Shown here one piece after another: positions 47,901-56,878 of a DNA stretch of 64,000 nucleotides. Position numbers and translations under genes: made by a program. How positions within the stretch are numbered: the stretch's first letter is position 1; every line of letters begins with the position of its first letter. This DNA is from Burkholderiaceae bacterium. Its GTDB lineage: Bacteria > Pseudomonadota > Gammaproteobacteria > Burkholderiales > Burkholderiaceae_C. The notes beneath the pieces are model-generated. The model searched no databases, had not been told where the DNA came from, and was given only the letters and a program-made list of their open reading frames with translations. The stretch covers positions 92,444 to 156,443 of the forward strand of contig JAKLLA010000018.1 of the NCBI GenBank assembly GCA_023150375.1, read 5' to 3'.

Positions 47901-48151
47901 TTGGCCAGCCACCGGGTCTGCAGCCGATTGCGGGCTGCACGGTCGCCTTCACCGCCCTGAATCTCCAGGTCCTGGCCTTCGCCCGGCAGGATGAGCTGGG
48001 TGCTGTTCACGCGGGCCAGCGCATCGCGCAGCTCGGCGTAGGCATGCAACGAAAAGGTCGGCGTCATGAACGCCAGCAACTGGCCCGTCTTCAGGTGGGG
48101 GCGCAGTAGGTCGATGGCGCGGTCAGCGCCTCGGTTCTGTACCAGCTTCAT
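44873..48151 (-). CDS. SNF2-type helicase with N-terminal PLD-like region
   Basis: A 1092-residue SF2 protein. The first 150 residues (LLAFMTPTFSLHAYAELRDAL) look like the phospholipase-D-like region often fused to such helicases, though I see no complete HKD motif. Helicase motifs follow: IIADSVGLGKTFEALAVI (Walker A), VVIDESHNFRNK (DESH), LSATPVNNRL, then a C-terminal lobe with KIIVFTAFSDTAQYL, TDCISEGQNLQDC and QRFGRIDRIGS. It is the large translocase of the island. Its ATG overlaps the stop of a small upstream ORF (ATGA) and its end overlaps the SF1 helicase start. Confidence 0.9.
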   Translation of the reverse strand: MKLVQNRGADRAIDLLRPHLKTGQLLAFMTPTFSLHAYAELRDALARVNSTQLILPGEGQDLEIQGGEGDRAARNRLQTRWLANQCAAWLQGQVEVRRAPGRIPQGTAVLRNAQGTPEQVVMGSVAMSTEGLGLTPGNPLSLTQASESSAEAAMLAQWFDQQWKTLPSATESADAARQALLDQLKSIGEHRAPFAIYALMLNHLFGGREDALDEERIVKSATGIRNTVVWKKLFKFQRDGVVGAIDKLARFGGCIIADSVGLGKTFEALAVIKYHELRNDRVLVLAPKRLRDNWTLYKANDKRNILAADRFNYDVLNHTDLSRDGGHSGDIDLSHVNWGNYDLVVIDESHNFRNKKSPRQGTETRYDRLMRKIIREGVKTRVLMLSATPVNNRLTDLRNQIAFATEGDDTALADYGIDSIQQTTRKAQIQFNRWLGLEERERTPSRLVEMLGFDYFTLLDHLTIARSRRHIQKYYGTQETGRFPDRRPPINIKADVDRAGQFRAIKDINLEIRRLNLAAYAPLRYVLPHKQAAYDAKYSTEIRGGESFFRQADREESLIHLLRVNVLKRMESAVSSFALTLQRQLRDVEAVLAQIEQHAGQATNGDGIEELDIADVDIDDPAFEALLVGRKVKVLLGDVDRIRWRQDLVEDRNRLDTLLTAAQQVDAARDAKLAKLREMVEDKCRHPINDGNRKIIVFTAFSDTAQYLYANLAPWAKATLGIDAALVTGSAGIQTTLPGLRKSMSSVLSAFAPRAKERPADMAGEGEIDLLIATDCISEGQNLQDCDWLINYDIHWNPVRIIQRFGRIDRIGSPNRSIQLVNFWPNIALDEYINLEQRVSGRMVLLDVSATGEENLIEQQSGDPMNDLEYRRKQLLKLQDSVIDMEDLSSGVSITDLTLTDFRIDLAQFLRDHPAVLEGMPLGAYAVTSSIDADIEPGIIFCLRAEGAGGSKAPAGAGSGDYPLAPIYLAHVGDDGTTVLAYPQAKRILDRLKRLALGRELPDLGASSRHDKLTRQGEDMRHAQKLLASAVASVVGKAEERAVASLFSPGGTHAMKGEFAGAGDFEVLAFMVVLPTQNTKGATHEHGAQPTP

Positions 48152-48462
48152 CGTGCGCGTTCAACCTCCACGGCCGCGCCGACCGCCGGGGCGGCCGGGG
48201 CGGCCGGGGCCGCGGTCCAACCGCTGCTCTCCGAACGGTCAATGCACCATCCAACGGATGCGCAATAGGGGGTGAGATCAGTGACCTCAAGAGAACCAGC
48301 AACCCCCTTGACGCTCATGATTTCTCCCGACTTTCGGGCCATAGGAACTTGCAATACTGATCCTTTAGGGTCGAGTTTAGGCCAGTCCAACACGAGAATT
48401 TGCATCGGACTCAAGAGTAGCTGGATCACCTCAAGTACTTCTGCACATTGGGCAGTCAACAC
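48148..48462 (-). CDS. Hypothetical small protein coupled to the SNF2 helicase gene
   Basis: A 104-residue ORF from GTG 48462. I do not recognise it. It has a hydrophobic N-terminal stretch (VIQLLLSPMQILVLDWP) and a low-complexity Ala/Pro tail coded by a CGGCCGGGG repeat. Its stop overlaps the SNF2 start (ATGA), which favours translation. Against it, the start is GTG with no clear ribosome-binding site, the frame begins inside the end of a decayed gene, and the base composition is lower in GC than the neighbours. This region must also carry the island promoter, so it may be a leader rather than a gene. Confidence 0.38.
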   Translation of the reverse strand: MLTAQCAEVLEVIQLLLSPMQILVLDWPKLDPKGSVLQVPMARKSGEIMSVKGVAGSLEVTDLTPYCASVGWCIDRSESSGWTAAPAAPAAPAVGAAVEVERAR

Positions 48463-48925
48463 CTCAACCCAAACTGCCGATCCCGCGCCTTGCTCTTCTG
48501 ATCACGGATCCAGTCCTGCATCTGCCCGGTCTGGGGCTGACGGGCCATGTTTTCGAGCTGGGTGATGCGGGCATCCAGCGCCTTGCATTCGGCGGCCTTG
48601 CCCTGGCCGGTGGCTTGGACCACCTAGCCGTCCACCACCACGGTGTGGGTGGAATGTTGGGTCACGCTGCCCTGCGGCACCGGTGCTGGGGCCTGGTAGA
48701 GGCCGGCGGCGCGGGCACGGACTCGATGCGGTCGAGGAGTGCGCCGTGCTCGCGGCAGTGGGCGCTGGACCGGAAGGTGTCGCCGAAGCTGGCCGCGTCG
48801 CGGGCCGCTGCGATCTCGCAGCGCGAGTCGGCCCCGGCGCCGCCCACCGCCGAGAAGCGGCGCAGCAGCTGGGCCCTCAGCCGCAGGCCGATGTGGCAGC
48901 CCGGCCCGGCTCGTCCGTCGAGGGT
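48456..48925 (-). pseudogene. Decayed hypothetical gene at the right edge of the defence island
   Basis: On the minus strand a coding-like stretch without start (LLRRFSAVGGAGADSRCEIA, SSAHCREHGALLDRIES) changes frame near 48715. It then runs through a TAG stop after THTVVVDG and ends GKAAECKALDARITQLENMA ... FGLRC stop at 48456. The C-terminal block resembles small Burkholderiales periplasmic hypotheticals, but I cannot name the family. The remaining bases up to the Rieske gene stop at 49037 hold nothing recognisable. Confidence 0.55.
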
Positions 48926-49036
48926 TTAGAGCGCGACGGCATGGACCTGTGGGGCCAGCCGGGTGATAGAGCGCACGCGCAGCATGGACGGCGCACTTAT
49001 CGATGGAGGTCTTCTTGCAAGGGTTTGGGCTGCGGC

Positions 49037-50254
49037 TCAGAGCATCTCTCTCCAGCGCGCCTCGCCGTCGAAGACGGCCGCGACGGGCCGGATGCGCTCG
49101 TAGGGGATGGCCTCGTGGTTGGCCAGGGCCGGGGTGCGGTTCTGCATGAACTCGCGCACCGCGGCCAGCAGGCAGCGCCGCACCGCCAGAACCGCACCGT
49201 CGCCAGCGCCCAGGTACTCCTTGCTGCGGTCGACGATCGGACCCATGCTCATGATCACCGCGAAGTCCTCGGTGCCCAGCGCCTGGGTAAAGCCGGTGAA
49301 GTGGCCGTTCTTCATGGCCTCGCGGTCCTGGCCCCAGTTGTCCTCGGGCGGGCCCGGCGGCAGCGGCGGCCAGGACTCGGGGCGGGTGTCCGACACCTGC
49401 TGGGTGATCTCCACCGGCTGGTCGAAGTCGTAGACGATGTTCCAGTAGCACAGGTGCTCGTCGTCCACCGGCACGGCGAAGAAGAAGTTGCCGCCGCGCG
49501 ACTGGCTGCGCCCGGGCGCCACCACGCCGTACCAGGGCAGCACGAAGGAGTTGGTCCGCACGTACGAGCTGCCGTCGGCGAGCGCGCGCACCGAGGCGTA
49601 GCGGAAGCCGTAGGGCTTCTGCTCGACGTGGTAGACCGGCGCCATGTTGGCCGACGACAGGCGGATGTCGCCCACGCTGGAGAGCCAGCTCTGGTGCAGC
49701 ATGCCGAGGTGGGCCGAGTCCATCGTCGTCTCCACGCCCTGCAGCCAGTTGGCGGGCACCGTCTGGCACACCGCCACCACATGGCCGGGCGGCAGGCCGC
49801 AGAACTCGAAGTTCTGGAACTTCGGCGGCGTGTCGCCCTCGCCGAGCCACACCCAGTAGATGCCGCCCTCCTCGCGCACGGGGTAGTGCTCGAGCGGCAC
49901 GTGCTTGCAGTACTCGGCCTCGTTGGCCGGCTGGGTGGGCACGGCCACGGTGACGCCCTCGACGCTGAACTTCCAGCCGTGGTAGATGCAGCGCAGCGCG
50001 TTGTCCTCGTTGCGCGCCAGGGCCATCGAGGCGCCGCGGTGCGGGCAGGCCTCGTCGAAGAAGCCCACCTTGCCGCCGGTGGCGCGGAAGGCCACGTAGT
50101 TGCGGCCCAGCAGGCGCACCCGCCTGGGCTTGCCGTCGGCTTCCAGCTGGGCCGACAGGCCGGCGGGGATCCACCAGTGCTGGCGGATCATGCGCCCCAT
50201 CGGGGCATCGCCGCTGACGCGGGTGAGCAGCTCGTTGTCTTCACGGGACAGCAT
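49037..50254 (-). CDS. Rieske non-heme iron oxygenase, alpha subunit (right arm)
   Basis: A 405-residue paralogue of the oxygenase at 16166. The Rieske motifs CPHRG and CIYHGW and the iron site ETTMDSAHLGMLH are intact. Protein identity is near complete over residues 50-120 and high around ESWPPLPPGPPEDNWGQ, but much lower elsewhere. The two enzymes may therefore share electron partner and fold but differ in substrate pocket. AGGAG precedes ATG 50254. It is the last gene of the right-arm operon. No reductase is nearby. Confidence 0.93.
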   Translation of the reverse strand: MLSREDNELLTRVSGDAPMGRMIRQHWWIPAGLSAQLEADGKPRRVRLLGRNYVAFRATGGKVGFFDEACPHRGASMALARNEDNALRCIYHGWKFSVEGVTVAVPTQPANEAEYCKHVPLEHYPVREEGGIYWVWLGEGDTPPKFQNFEFCGLPPGHVVAVCQTVPANWLQGVETTMDSAHLGMLHQSWLSSVGDIRLSSANMAPVYHVEQKPYGFRYASVRALADGSSYVRTNSFVLPWYGVVAPGRSQSRGGNFFFAVPVDDEHLCYWNIVYDFDQPVEITQQVSDTRPESWPPLPPGPPEDNWGQDREAMKNGHFTGFTQALGTEDFAVIMSMGPIVDRSKEYLGAGDGAVLAVRRCLLAAVREFMQNRTPALANHEAIPYERIRPVAAVFDGEARWREML

Positions 50255-50329
50255 CGGGGTTCTCCTGGGCAGAGTGGGAGCAGGGAACGAACGGAGGGGG
50301 ACCGGAGGGCGAACGGGCCGACCGGTGGC

Positions 50330-52189
50330 TCAGGCCATCACGATCACCTCGGCGTCCGGCCGTTCGGCAAACAGGCGCGCCACCTCGGCGGACCGGCGCG
50401 TCAGCACCAGCCGCTGGTTGACGTAGCCCTTGTCGGTGATCTCGCCGGCGCCGATGTCGGGCGGCTGCGTCAGCAGCAGCAGGCGGTGCACCTGGCGGCT
50501 GCTGCCGCCGGCTGCACGGTTGTGCGCCTCGAAGGCGGCGCGCAGCGTCTCGCGCAGCCCGGGATCGGCAACGAGGTCTGCCAGCGAGGCGTCGGGCCGA
50601 CCGAGCCGGGCGCGGCAGGCCGCCGGGTTCGGCCAGGCCAGCAGCGCCACGAAGGGCTGGTCGGCACCGGCCACCACCACGTCGTTGAGCAGCCCCTGCG
50701 CCGCCTCGATGCAGTCCACCCGCAGCGCACCGACGCGCACGAAGATGCCGGACTGCAGCTTGAATTCCTCGGTCACCCGGCCGCTGAAGAACAGGCCGGC
50801 CTCGGGCCGATCGGGGTCGGCGAACTGCACCGCGTCGCCCATGCGGAAGAAGCCTTCCTCGTCGAAGGCCTCGGCCGTGGCCTGCGGTTGATTCAGGTAG
50901 CCCGGTGTCACGCAGGCGCTGCGCACCCGGATCTCGTAGCGCTGGTCGTCCATCGGCAGCAGCTTCACCGTCACGCCCGGGTGCGGCAGGCCGATCACGC
51001 CGGCGCTGTCGGCGCACCAGTGCGTCACCGTCACGGCCGCGGCGGTCTCGGTGGAACCGAAGGCCGAGACGAAGGGGATGCGTGCGCCGATGCTGCGCAC
51101 CGCGGCGGCCTGGATGCGGTCGAACACCGAATCCGGCAGGCGCGCGCCGGCATAGTTGGTGCGGCGCAGGCGGCGGAAGAAGGCGTCGGCCAGCATCGGG
51201 TCCGCCTCCATCGCCTCGGCCAGCATGGTGTAGCCCAGCGGCACGCTGATGAAGTTGGTGGGTGACACCTCGCGCAGGTTGCGCAGCGTTTCGTCGAACA
51301 GGCCCGGCACCGGCTTGCCGTCGTCGATCCAGAGCTCGCCGCCTTCGGCCAGTGCCACGCCGAACATGATGTTGCCGCTGGCCACATGGCTCCAGGGCAT
51401 CCAGTCCAGCAGCACGCTGGGCGGCGTGCCGGGCGGGTCGAGCACCACCTGCCGGTGCATGGTGATGCTGATCGTCAGCATGCCGTGGGTGATCGTCGCC
51501 GCCTTGGGCAGGCCGGTGGAGCCGGAGGTGAAGAGGTACTTGGCCACCGTCTCCGGCCGGATCGCCGCCACCGAGTCGGCCACCGCCGGCCCGGGACGCA
51601 CGGCCAGCCAGTCGGGCCAGTGCGCCGTCGCCAGATCCTCCGGACCCGACTCGACCACCACACGCACCCCATCGGCCGGCAGGCGCAGGCCACGCAGCGC
51701 GCGCTCGAAATGCCGGCCATCCTGCGCGAACACCACCGCCGGCTGCAGCAGGTCCACCATGCCCTGCAGCTTGGCCAGGTCCTGCGTCAGCAGCGAATAG
51801 GCAGGCGTGATGGGTACATAGGGCATGCGCGCCTGCATGGCCGCCAGCTCCAGCACGCCATGCTCGATCGAGTTGCCACTGAGCACCGCGACGCAGCGCC
51901 CGGGCCGGTCCAGGTCGAGCAGGGCCTGCGTCACCGCATCGACCTGGCGCAGCGCCTCGCCGTAGTGCAGCTGCCGCCACTGCCGCTGCGGGCCGTGGCG
52001 CTGCGACAGCCACAGGGCGTCCGGTCGGCTGCGGCCATGCCGGCGCAGCAGCCCCGGCAGGTGCGGCTCGACTTCGCCCAGCGGCACGCGGCTGCTCAGC
52101 AGCAGCGTGCCGTCGTCGCGCCGCTGCAGCGCGAGGTCGCGCGGCATGAAGGGCAGGTCGCGAAAAGGTACGTCGGTCAGCACCGTCAC
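50330..52189 (-). CDS. Feruloyl-CoA-synthetase-type acid-CoA ligase (right arm)
   Basis: A 619-residue adenylate-forming ligase, paralogue of 13416-15296. The adenylation loop is YLFTSGSTGLPKAA, with FGSTETAAAVT and the C-terminal GEITDKGYVNQRLVL. The N-terminal PRDLALQRRDDG and VLSGNSIEHGV blocks follow the feruloyl-CoA synthase subfamily. The start is GTG 52189, with GGAGG upstream. It lies 18 bp after the acyl-CoA dehydrogenase stop and 75 bp before the Rieske gene. A second ligase with a different acid specificity is likely. Confidence 0.9.
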   Translation of the reverse strand: MTVLTDVPFRDLPFMPRDLALQRRDDGTLLLSSRVPLGEVEPHLPGLLRRHGRSRPDALWLSQRHGPQRQWRQLHYGEALRQVDAVTQALLDLDRPGRCVAVLSGNSIEHGVLELAAMQARMPYVPITPAYSLLTQDLAKLQGMVDLLQPAVVFAQDGRHFERALRGLRLPADGVRVVVESGPEDLATAHWPDWLAVRPGPAVADSVAAIRPETVAKYLFTSGSTGLPKAATITHGMLTISITMHRQVVLDPPGTPPSVLLDWMPWSHVASGNIMFGVALAEGGELWIDDGKPVPGLFDETLRNLREVSPTNFISVPLGYTMLAEAMEADPMLADAFFRRLRRTNYAGARLPDSVFDRIQAAAVRSIGARIPFVSAFGSTETAAAVTVTHWCADSAGVIGLPHPGVTVKLLPMDDQRYEIRVRSACVTPGYLNQPQATAEAFDEEGFFRMGDAVQFADPDRPEAGLFFSGRVTEEFKLQSGIFVRVGALRVDCIEAAQGLLNDVVVAGADQPFVALLAWPNPAACRARLGRPDASLADLVADPGLRETLRAAFEAHNRAAGGSSRQVHRLLLLTQPPDIGAGEITDKGYVNQRLVLTRRSAEVARLFAERPDAEVIVMA

Positions 52190-52207
52190 CGGGCCCTCCG
52201 CATGAAG

Positions 52208-53992
<1,785 letters not shown>

Positions 53993-54001
53993 GACGCCCC
54001 C

Positions 54002-55693
54002 TCAGTCTGCGCCGGGCACGAAGCGGCCGCCTTCGCGCGCCAGCCGCTCCAGCAGCGCGGCAGGGCGGAAGCGCTCGCCGAAGCGCTCCTGCAGCTCGCC
54101 CAGGCGGCGCAGCACCCAGGCGGCGCCCAGCCGGTCGGCGTGGTACATCGGGCCGCCGCGCCAGGCCGGCCAGCCGAAGCCGCGCTGCCAGACCACGTCG
54201 ATGTCGCTGGCCCGGTCGACGATGCCCTCCTCGACCAGCTTGGCGCCCTCGTTGAGCATCGGCAGCAGGAGCCGGTCGCGCACTTCGTCGTCGCCGATCG
54301 CCCGGCGCTCGATGCCGAGTTCGCGCGAGGCCTGTTCGATCAGCGCGGTGACTTCCGGGTCGGGGATCGGCCGGCGCTTGCCCGGATCGTAGCGGTAGAA
54401 GCCCTTGCCGGTCTTCTGGCCCAGCCGCCCGGCCGCCACCAGGCCGGCCAGGATGGGGTCGTGCTGGCCACGCTCCTGGCGCACCCGGTGGACCAGCTCG
54501 ATGCCGCCGGCCATGTCGGCCAGTTCGTAGCTGCCCATGGGCAGGCCGAACTCGGTGAGCACCCGGTCGATCTGCTGCGGCAGCGCGCCTTCGAGCAGCA
54601 GCCGGTCGGCTTCCTGGTCACGCGCGATGAGCAGCCGGTTGCCGACGAAGCCATGGCACACGCCCACCACCACCGCCGTCTTGCGCAGCCGGCTGCCGAT
54701 GCGCTGGGCCGCCGCGACCACCTCGGGCCGGGTGCGCGGGCCACGCACCACCTCGAGCAGCGGCATCACATGCGCCGGGCTGAAGAAGTGCAGGCCGACC
54801 ACCTGGCCGGGCCGGCTGGTGGCGTCCGCGATGCGGTCGATGTCCAGCGCCGAGGTGTTGCTGCCGAGGATGGCGTGGGCCGGCGCATGGCGGTCGATCT
54901 GCGCAAAGATCTCCTGCTTGAGCGCGAGCTGCTCCCACACTGCCTCGATCACCAGGTCGGCCTGGGCGACATCCTCGACACGTGTGCTCAGGTGCAGCGC
55001 CGCACGGCGTGCAGCGGCATCCTCCGCGCTGAGTCGGCCACGCTTGACCATGGCGTCGAAGTGGTTCCCCACCGTCTGGCGGGCCGATTCGAGCACGGCC
55101 TCGCTGCGGTCGATCAGCGTCACCGGCAGGCCCGCCGCGAGCAGCGCGGTGGTGATGCCCGAGCCCATGCTGCCGGCGCCCACCACCGCCGCCTGCCGCA
55201 GCGGCGGGGCATCGTCGTCGGCGCTGATGCCATTGGCTGCCGCGCGCAGCGCCTGCGCCGCATAGGCGCGGGCGCGGTTGGCCTCGGGGGTCGTGAAGGT
55301 GGCCGCCGGCACGCCTTCGGCCCCTTCGCTGACGTGCAGCTCGACCGGGTCGCCGATGCGCAGGCCGAAGACATCGGCATCGATGACCGAGGTGGTGATG
55401 CGCGGCCCCTCGGGCAGCTCGACCACCGCAACCGCCGTGGGCCGCTTCGCGCCGCGCACGATCGAGAACGAATAGACCGTGCCGACGCCGCGGGTGGTCA
55501 GCCACTCGGTGGGCGCATGGCCGCAGAACGGGCAGTGTTCGCGCGGGTAGAAGTGCGCCGATCCGCAGGCGCTGCAGTGCTTGATCAGCAGCCGCCCTTC
55601 GGCCAGGGCTTCCAGGTAGGGCGCGGCCGCGGGAAAGCGCTGCGCCGGGGTGAGCGTGGGGGACGGGGCGTGGACAGGAGAGGGTCGTGCCAT
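54002..55693 (-). CDS. DUF35 (Zn ribbon + OB fold) fused to 3-hydroxyacyl-CoA dehydrogenase
   Basis: A 563-residue fusion. Residues 1-135 are a DUF35 unit: a zinc ribbon with Cys at 40, 43, 54 and 57 (CSACGSAHFYPREHCPFCG), then an OB fold (GTVYSFSIVRGAKRP...). From about 165 a 3-hydroxyacyl-CoA dehydrogenase begins, with Rossmann motif VVGAGSMGSGI, LGSNTSALDI, GLHFFSPAHVMPLLEVV, HGFVGNRLL and two C-terminal 3HCDH domains. DUF35 proteins normally accompany thiolase- or aldolase-type partners as separate chains. The thiolase-like gene is 4 bp upstream in the same operon, so the fusion may dock the dehydrogenase to it and channel a 3-oxoacyl-CoA. GGAG precedes the ATG. Confidence 0.9.
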   Translation of the reverse strand: MARPSPVHAPSPTLTPAQRFPAAAPYLEALAEGRLLIKHCSACGSAHFYPREHCPFCGHAPTEWLTTRGVGTVYSFSIVRGAKRPTAVAVVELPEGPRITTSVIDADVFGLRIGDPVELHVSEGAEGVPAATFTTPEANRARAYAAQALRAAANGISADDDAPPLRQAAVVGAGSMGSGITTALLAAGLPVTLIDRSEAVLESARQTVGNHFDAMVKRGRLSAEDAAARRAALHLSTRVEDVAQADLVIEAVWEQLALKQEIFAQIDRHAPAHAILGSNTSALDIDRIADATSRPGQVVGLHFFSPAHVMPLLEVVRGPRTRPEVVAAAQRIGSRLRKTAVVVGVCHGFVGNRLLIARDQEADRLLLEGALPQQIDRVLTEFGLPMGSYELADMAGGIELVHRVRQERGQHDPILAGLVAAGRLGQKTGKGFYRYDPGKRRPIPDPEVTALIEQASRELGIERRAIGDDEVRDRLLLPMLNEGAKLVEEGIVDRASDIDVVWQRGFGWPAWRGGPMYHADRLGAAWVLRRLGELQERFGERFRPAALLERLAREGGRFVPGAD

Positions 55694-55697
55694 GGTG

Positions 55698-56867
55698 TCA
55701 CTCCGCGGCCAGGATCAGCGTGCCCGAGGCGTGGTAGCCCGCCAGCGAGCCGCCGGTGCCGTGGGCCAGCACGATGTCGTGGTTCTTCACCTGCACGGCC
55801 GGATGGGCTTCGCCGCGGCACTGCCGCACCGCTTCGAGGATCTTGGTCATGCCGCCCTTGTTGCCGGGGTGGTTGTTGCACAGGCCGCCGCCGTCGGTGT
55901 TGAAGGGCAGCCGCCCGACGCCCGAGATGAGGTTGCCGTCGGCGACGAAGCGCCCGCCCTCGCCCTTCTTGCAGAAGCCCAGGTCCTCCAGCTGCAGGAT
56001 CACCGTGATCGTGAAGCTGTCGTACAGCGAGGCGTACCGGATGTCGGCCGGTGTGACGCCGGCTTCCGCGAAGGCGGTGGCGCCCGAGCGCACCCCGGCG
56101 GAATACGTCAGGTCGATGCGGCCGCCGTCGGCATGCTTGAAGGCCTCGCCGGCGCCGATCACCTTCACCCGCGGGCGCTTCAGCGACCTGGCGATCTCCG
56201 GCCGCGCCACCACCACCGCGCCGCCGCCGTCGGTCATCACGCAGCAGTCCAGCCGGTGCAGCGGGTCGGCCACCATCGGCGAGTCCAGCACGTCCTGCAC
56301 CGTCAGCACCTTGCGCATCAAGGCGTGCGGGTTGTGCTGCGCATGGTGCGAGGCGGCCACCTTCACCCAGGCCAGCTGCTCGCTGGTGGTGCCGAACTCG
56401 TGCATGTGCCGGCGCGCGACCATCGCGTAGCCGTACATCGGCACGGGTACCGTGCCGGCGTAGTACGGGCGGTCCGGCATGCGGCTGAAGTCGATGCCCG
56501 CCAGCGAGGTGCCGGCATGGGCCGCCAGCGGGCGGTCGGCCAGCGTCACCAGCGCCACGTTGCACTGGCCGGCGGCGATCGCCCGCATCGCATGGTTCAC
56601 ATGCAGCAGGTAGGACGAACCGCCGGTCTCGGTGCTGTCGAGGTAGCGCAGATGCCGCAGGCCGAGGTACTCGGCCATCGACATGCCGCCGATGCCCGGG
56701 GCGTCGGCGGCGCAGAAGTAGCCGTCGACATCGTCCAGGCCCAGGCCCGCGTCGGCCAGCGCGCCGCGGGCCACGTCGGCATGCAGCTGCGCCGCGGTCA
56801 GACCGTCGGCCCGGCGGACCGGGTGCTCGTGGATGCCTACGATGTAGGCCTTGCCGTTCACACTCAT
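55698..56867 (-). CDS. Thiolase-like (SCP2/Ltp2-type) protein without the usual nucleophilic Cys
   Basis: A 389-residue thiolase-fold protein, from ATG 56867 (the 57104 start belongs to a shadow frame). The C-terminal blocks CNNHPGNKGGMTK and AHGTGGSLAGYHASG are present. At the position of the nucleophilic Cys of true thiolases (C-A-S-G type) it has STETGGSS (residues 78-85). Cys-less thiolase-fold proteins such as Ltp2 act as aldolases and need a DUF35 partner. The next gene encodes a DUF35 domain, so a retro-aldol or related C-C cleavage is as likely as thiolysis. It lies 11 bp after the TctC-type gene. Confidence 0.85.
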   Translation of the reverse strand: MSVNGKAYIVGIHEHPVRRADGLTAAQLHADVARGALADAGLGLDDVDGYFCAADAPGIGGMSMAEYLGLRHLRYLDSTETGGSSYLLHVNHAMRAIAAGQCNVALVTLADRPLAAHAGTSLAGIDFSRMPDRPYYAGTVPVPMYGYAMVARRHMHEFGTTSEQLAWVKVAASHHAQHNPHALMRKVLTVQDVLDSPMVADPLHRLDCCVMTDGGGAVVVARPEIARSLKRPRVKVIGAGEAFKHADGGRIDLTYSAGVRSGATAFAEAGVTPADIRYASLYDSFTITVILQLEDLGFCKKGEGGRFVADGNLISGVGRLPFNTDGGGLCNNHPGNKGGMTKILEAVRQCRGEAHPAVQVKNHDIVLAHGTGGSLAGYHASGTLILAAE

Positions 56868-56878
56868 GGGAGGACTCT

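Noticed and set aside
48176-48215. Tandem CGGCCGGGG repeat, possible regulatory repeat
   Set aside because: It codes the Ala-Ala-Pro tail of the small ORF; three copies of a GC-rich 9-mer are weak evidence in this composition.
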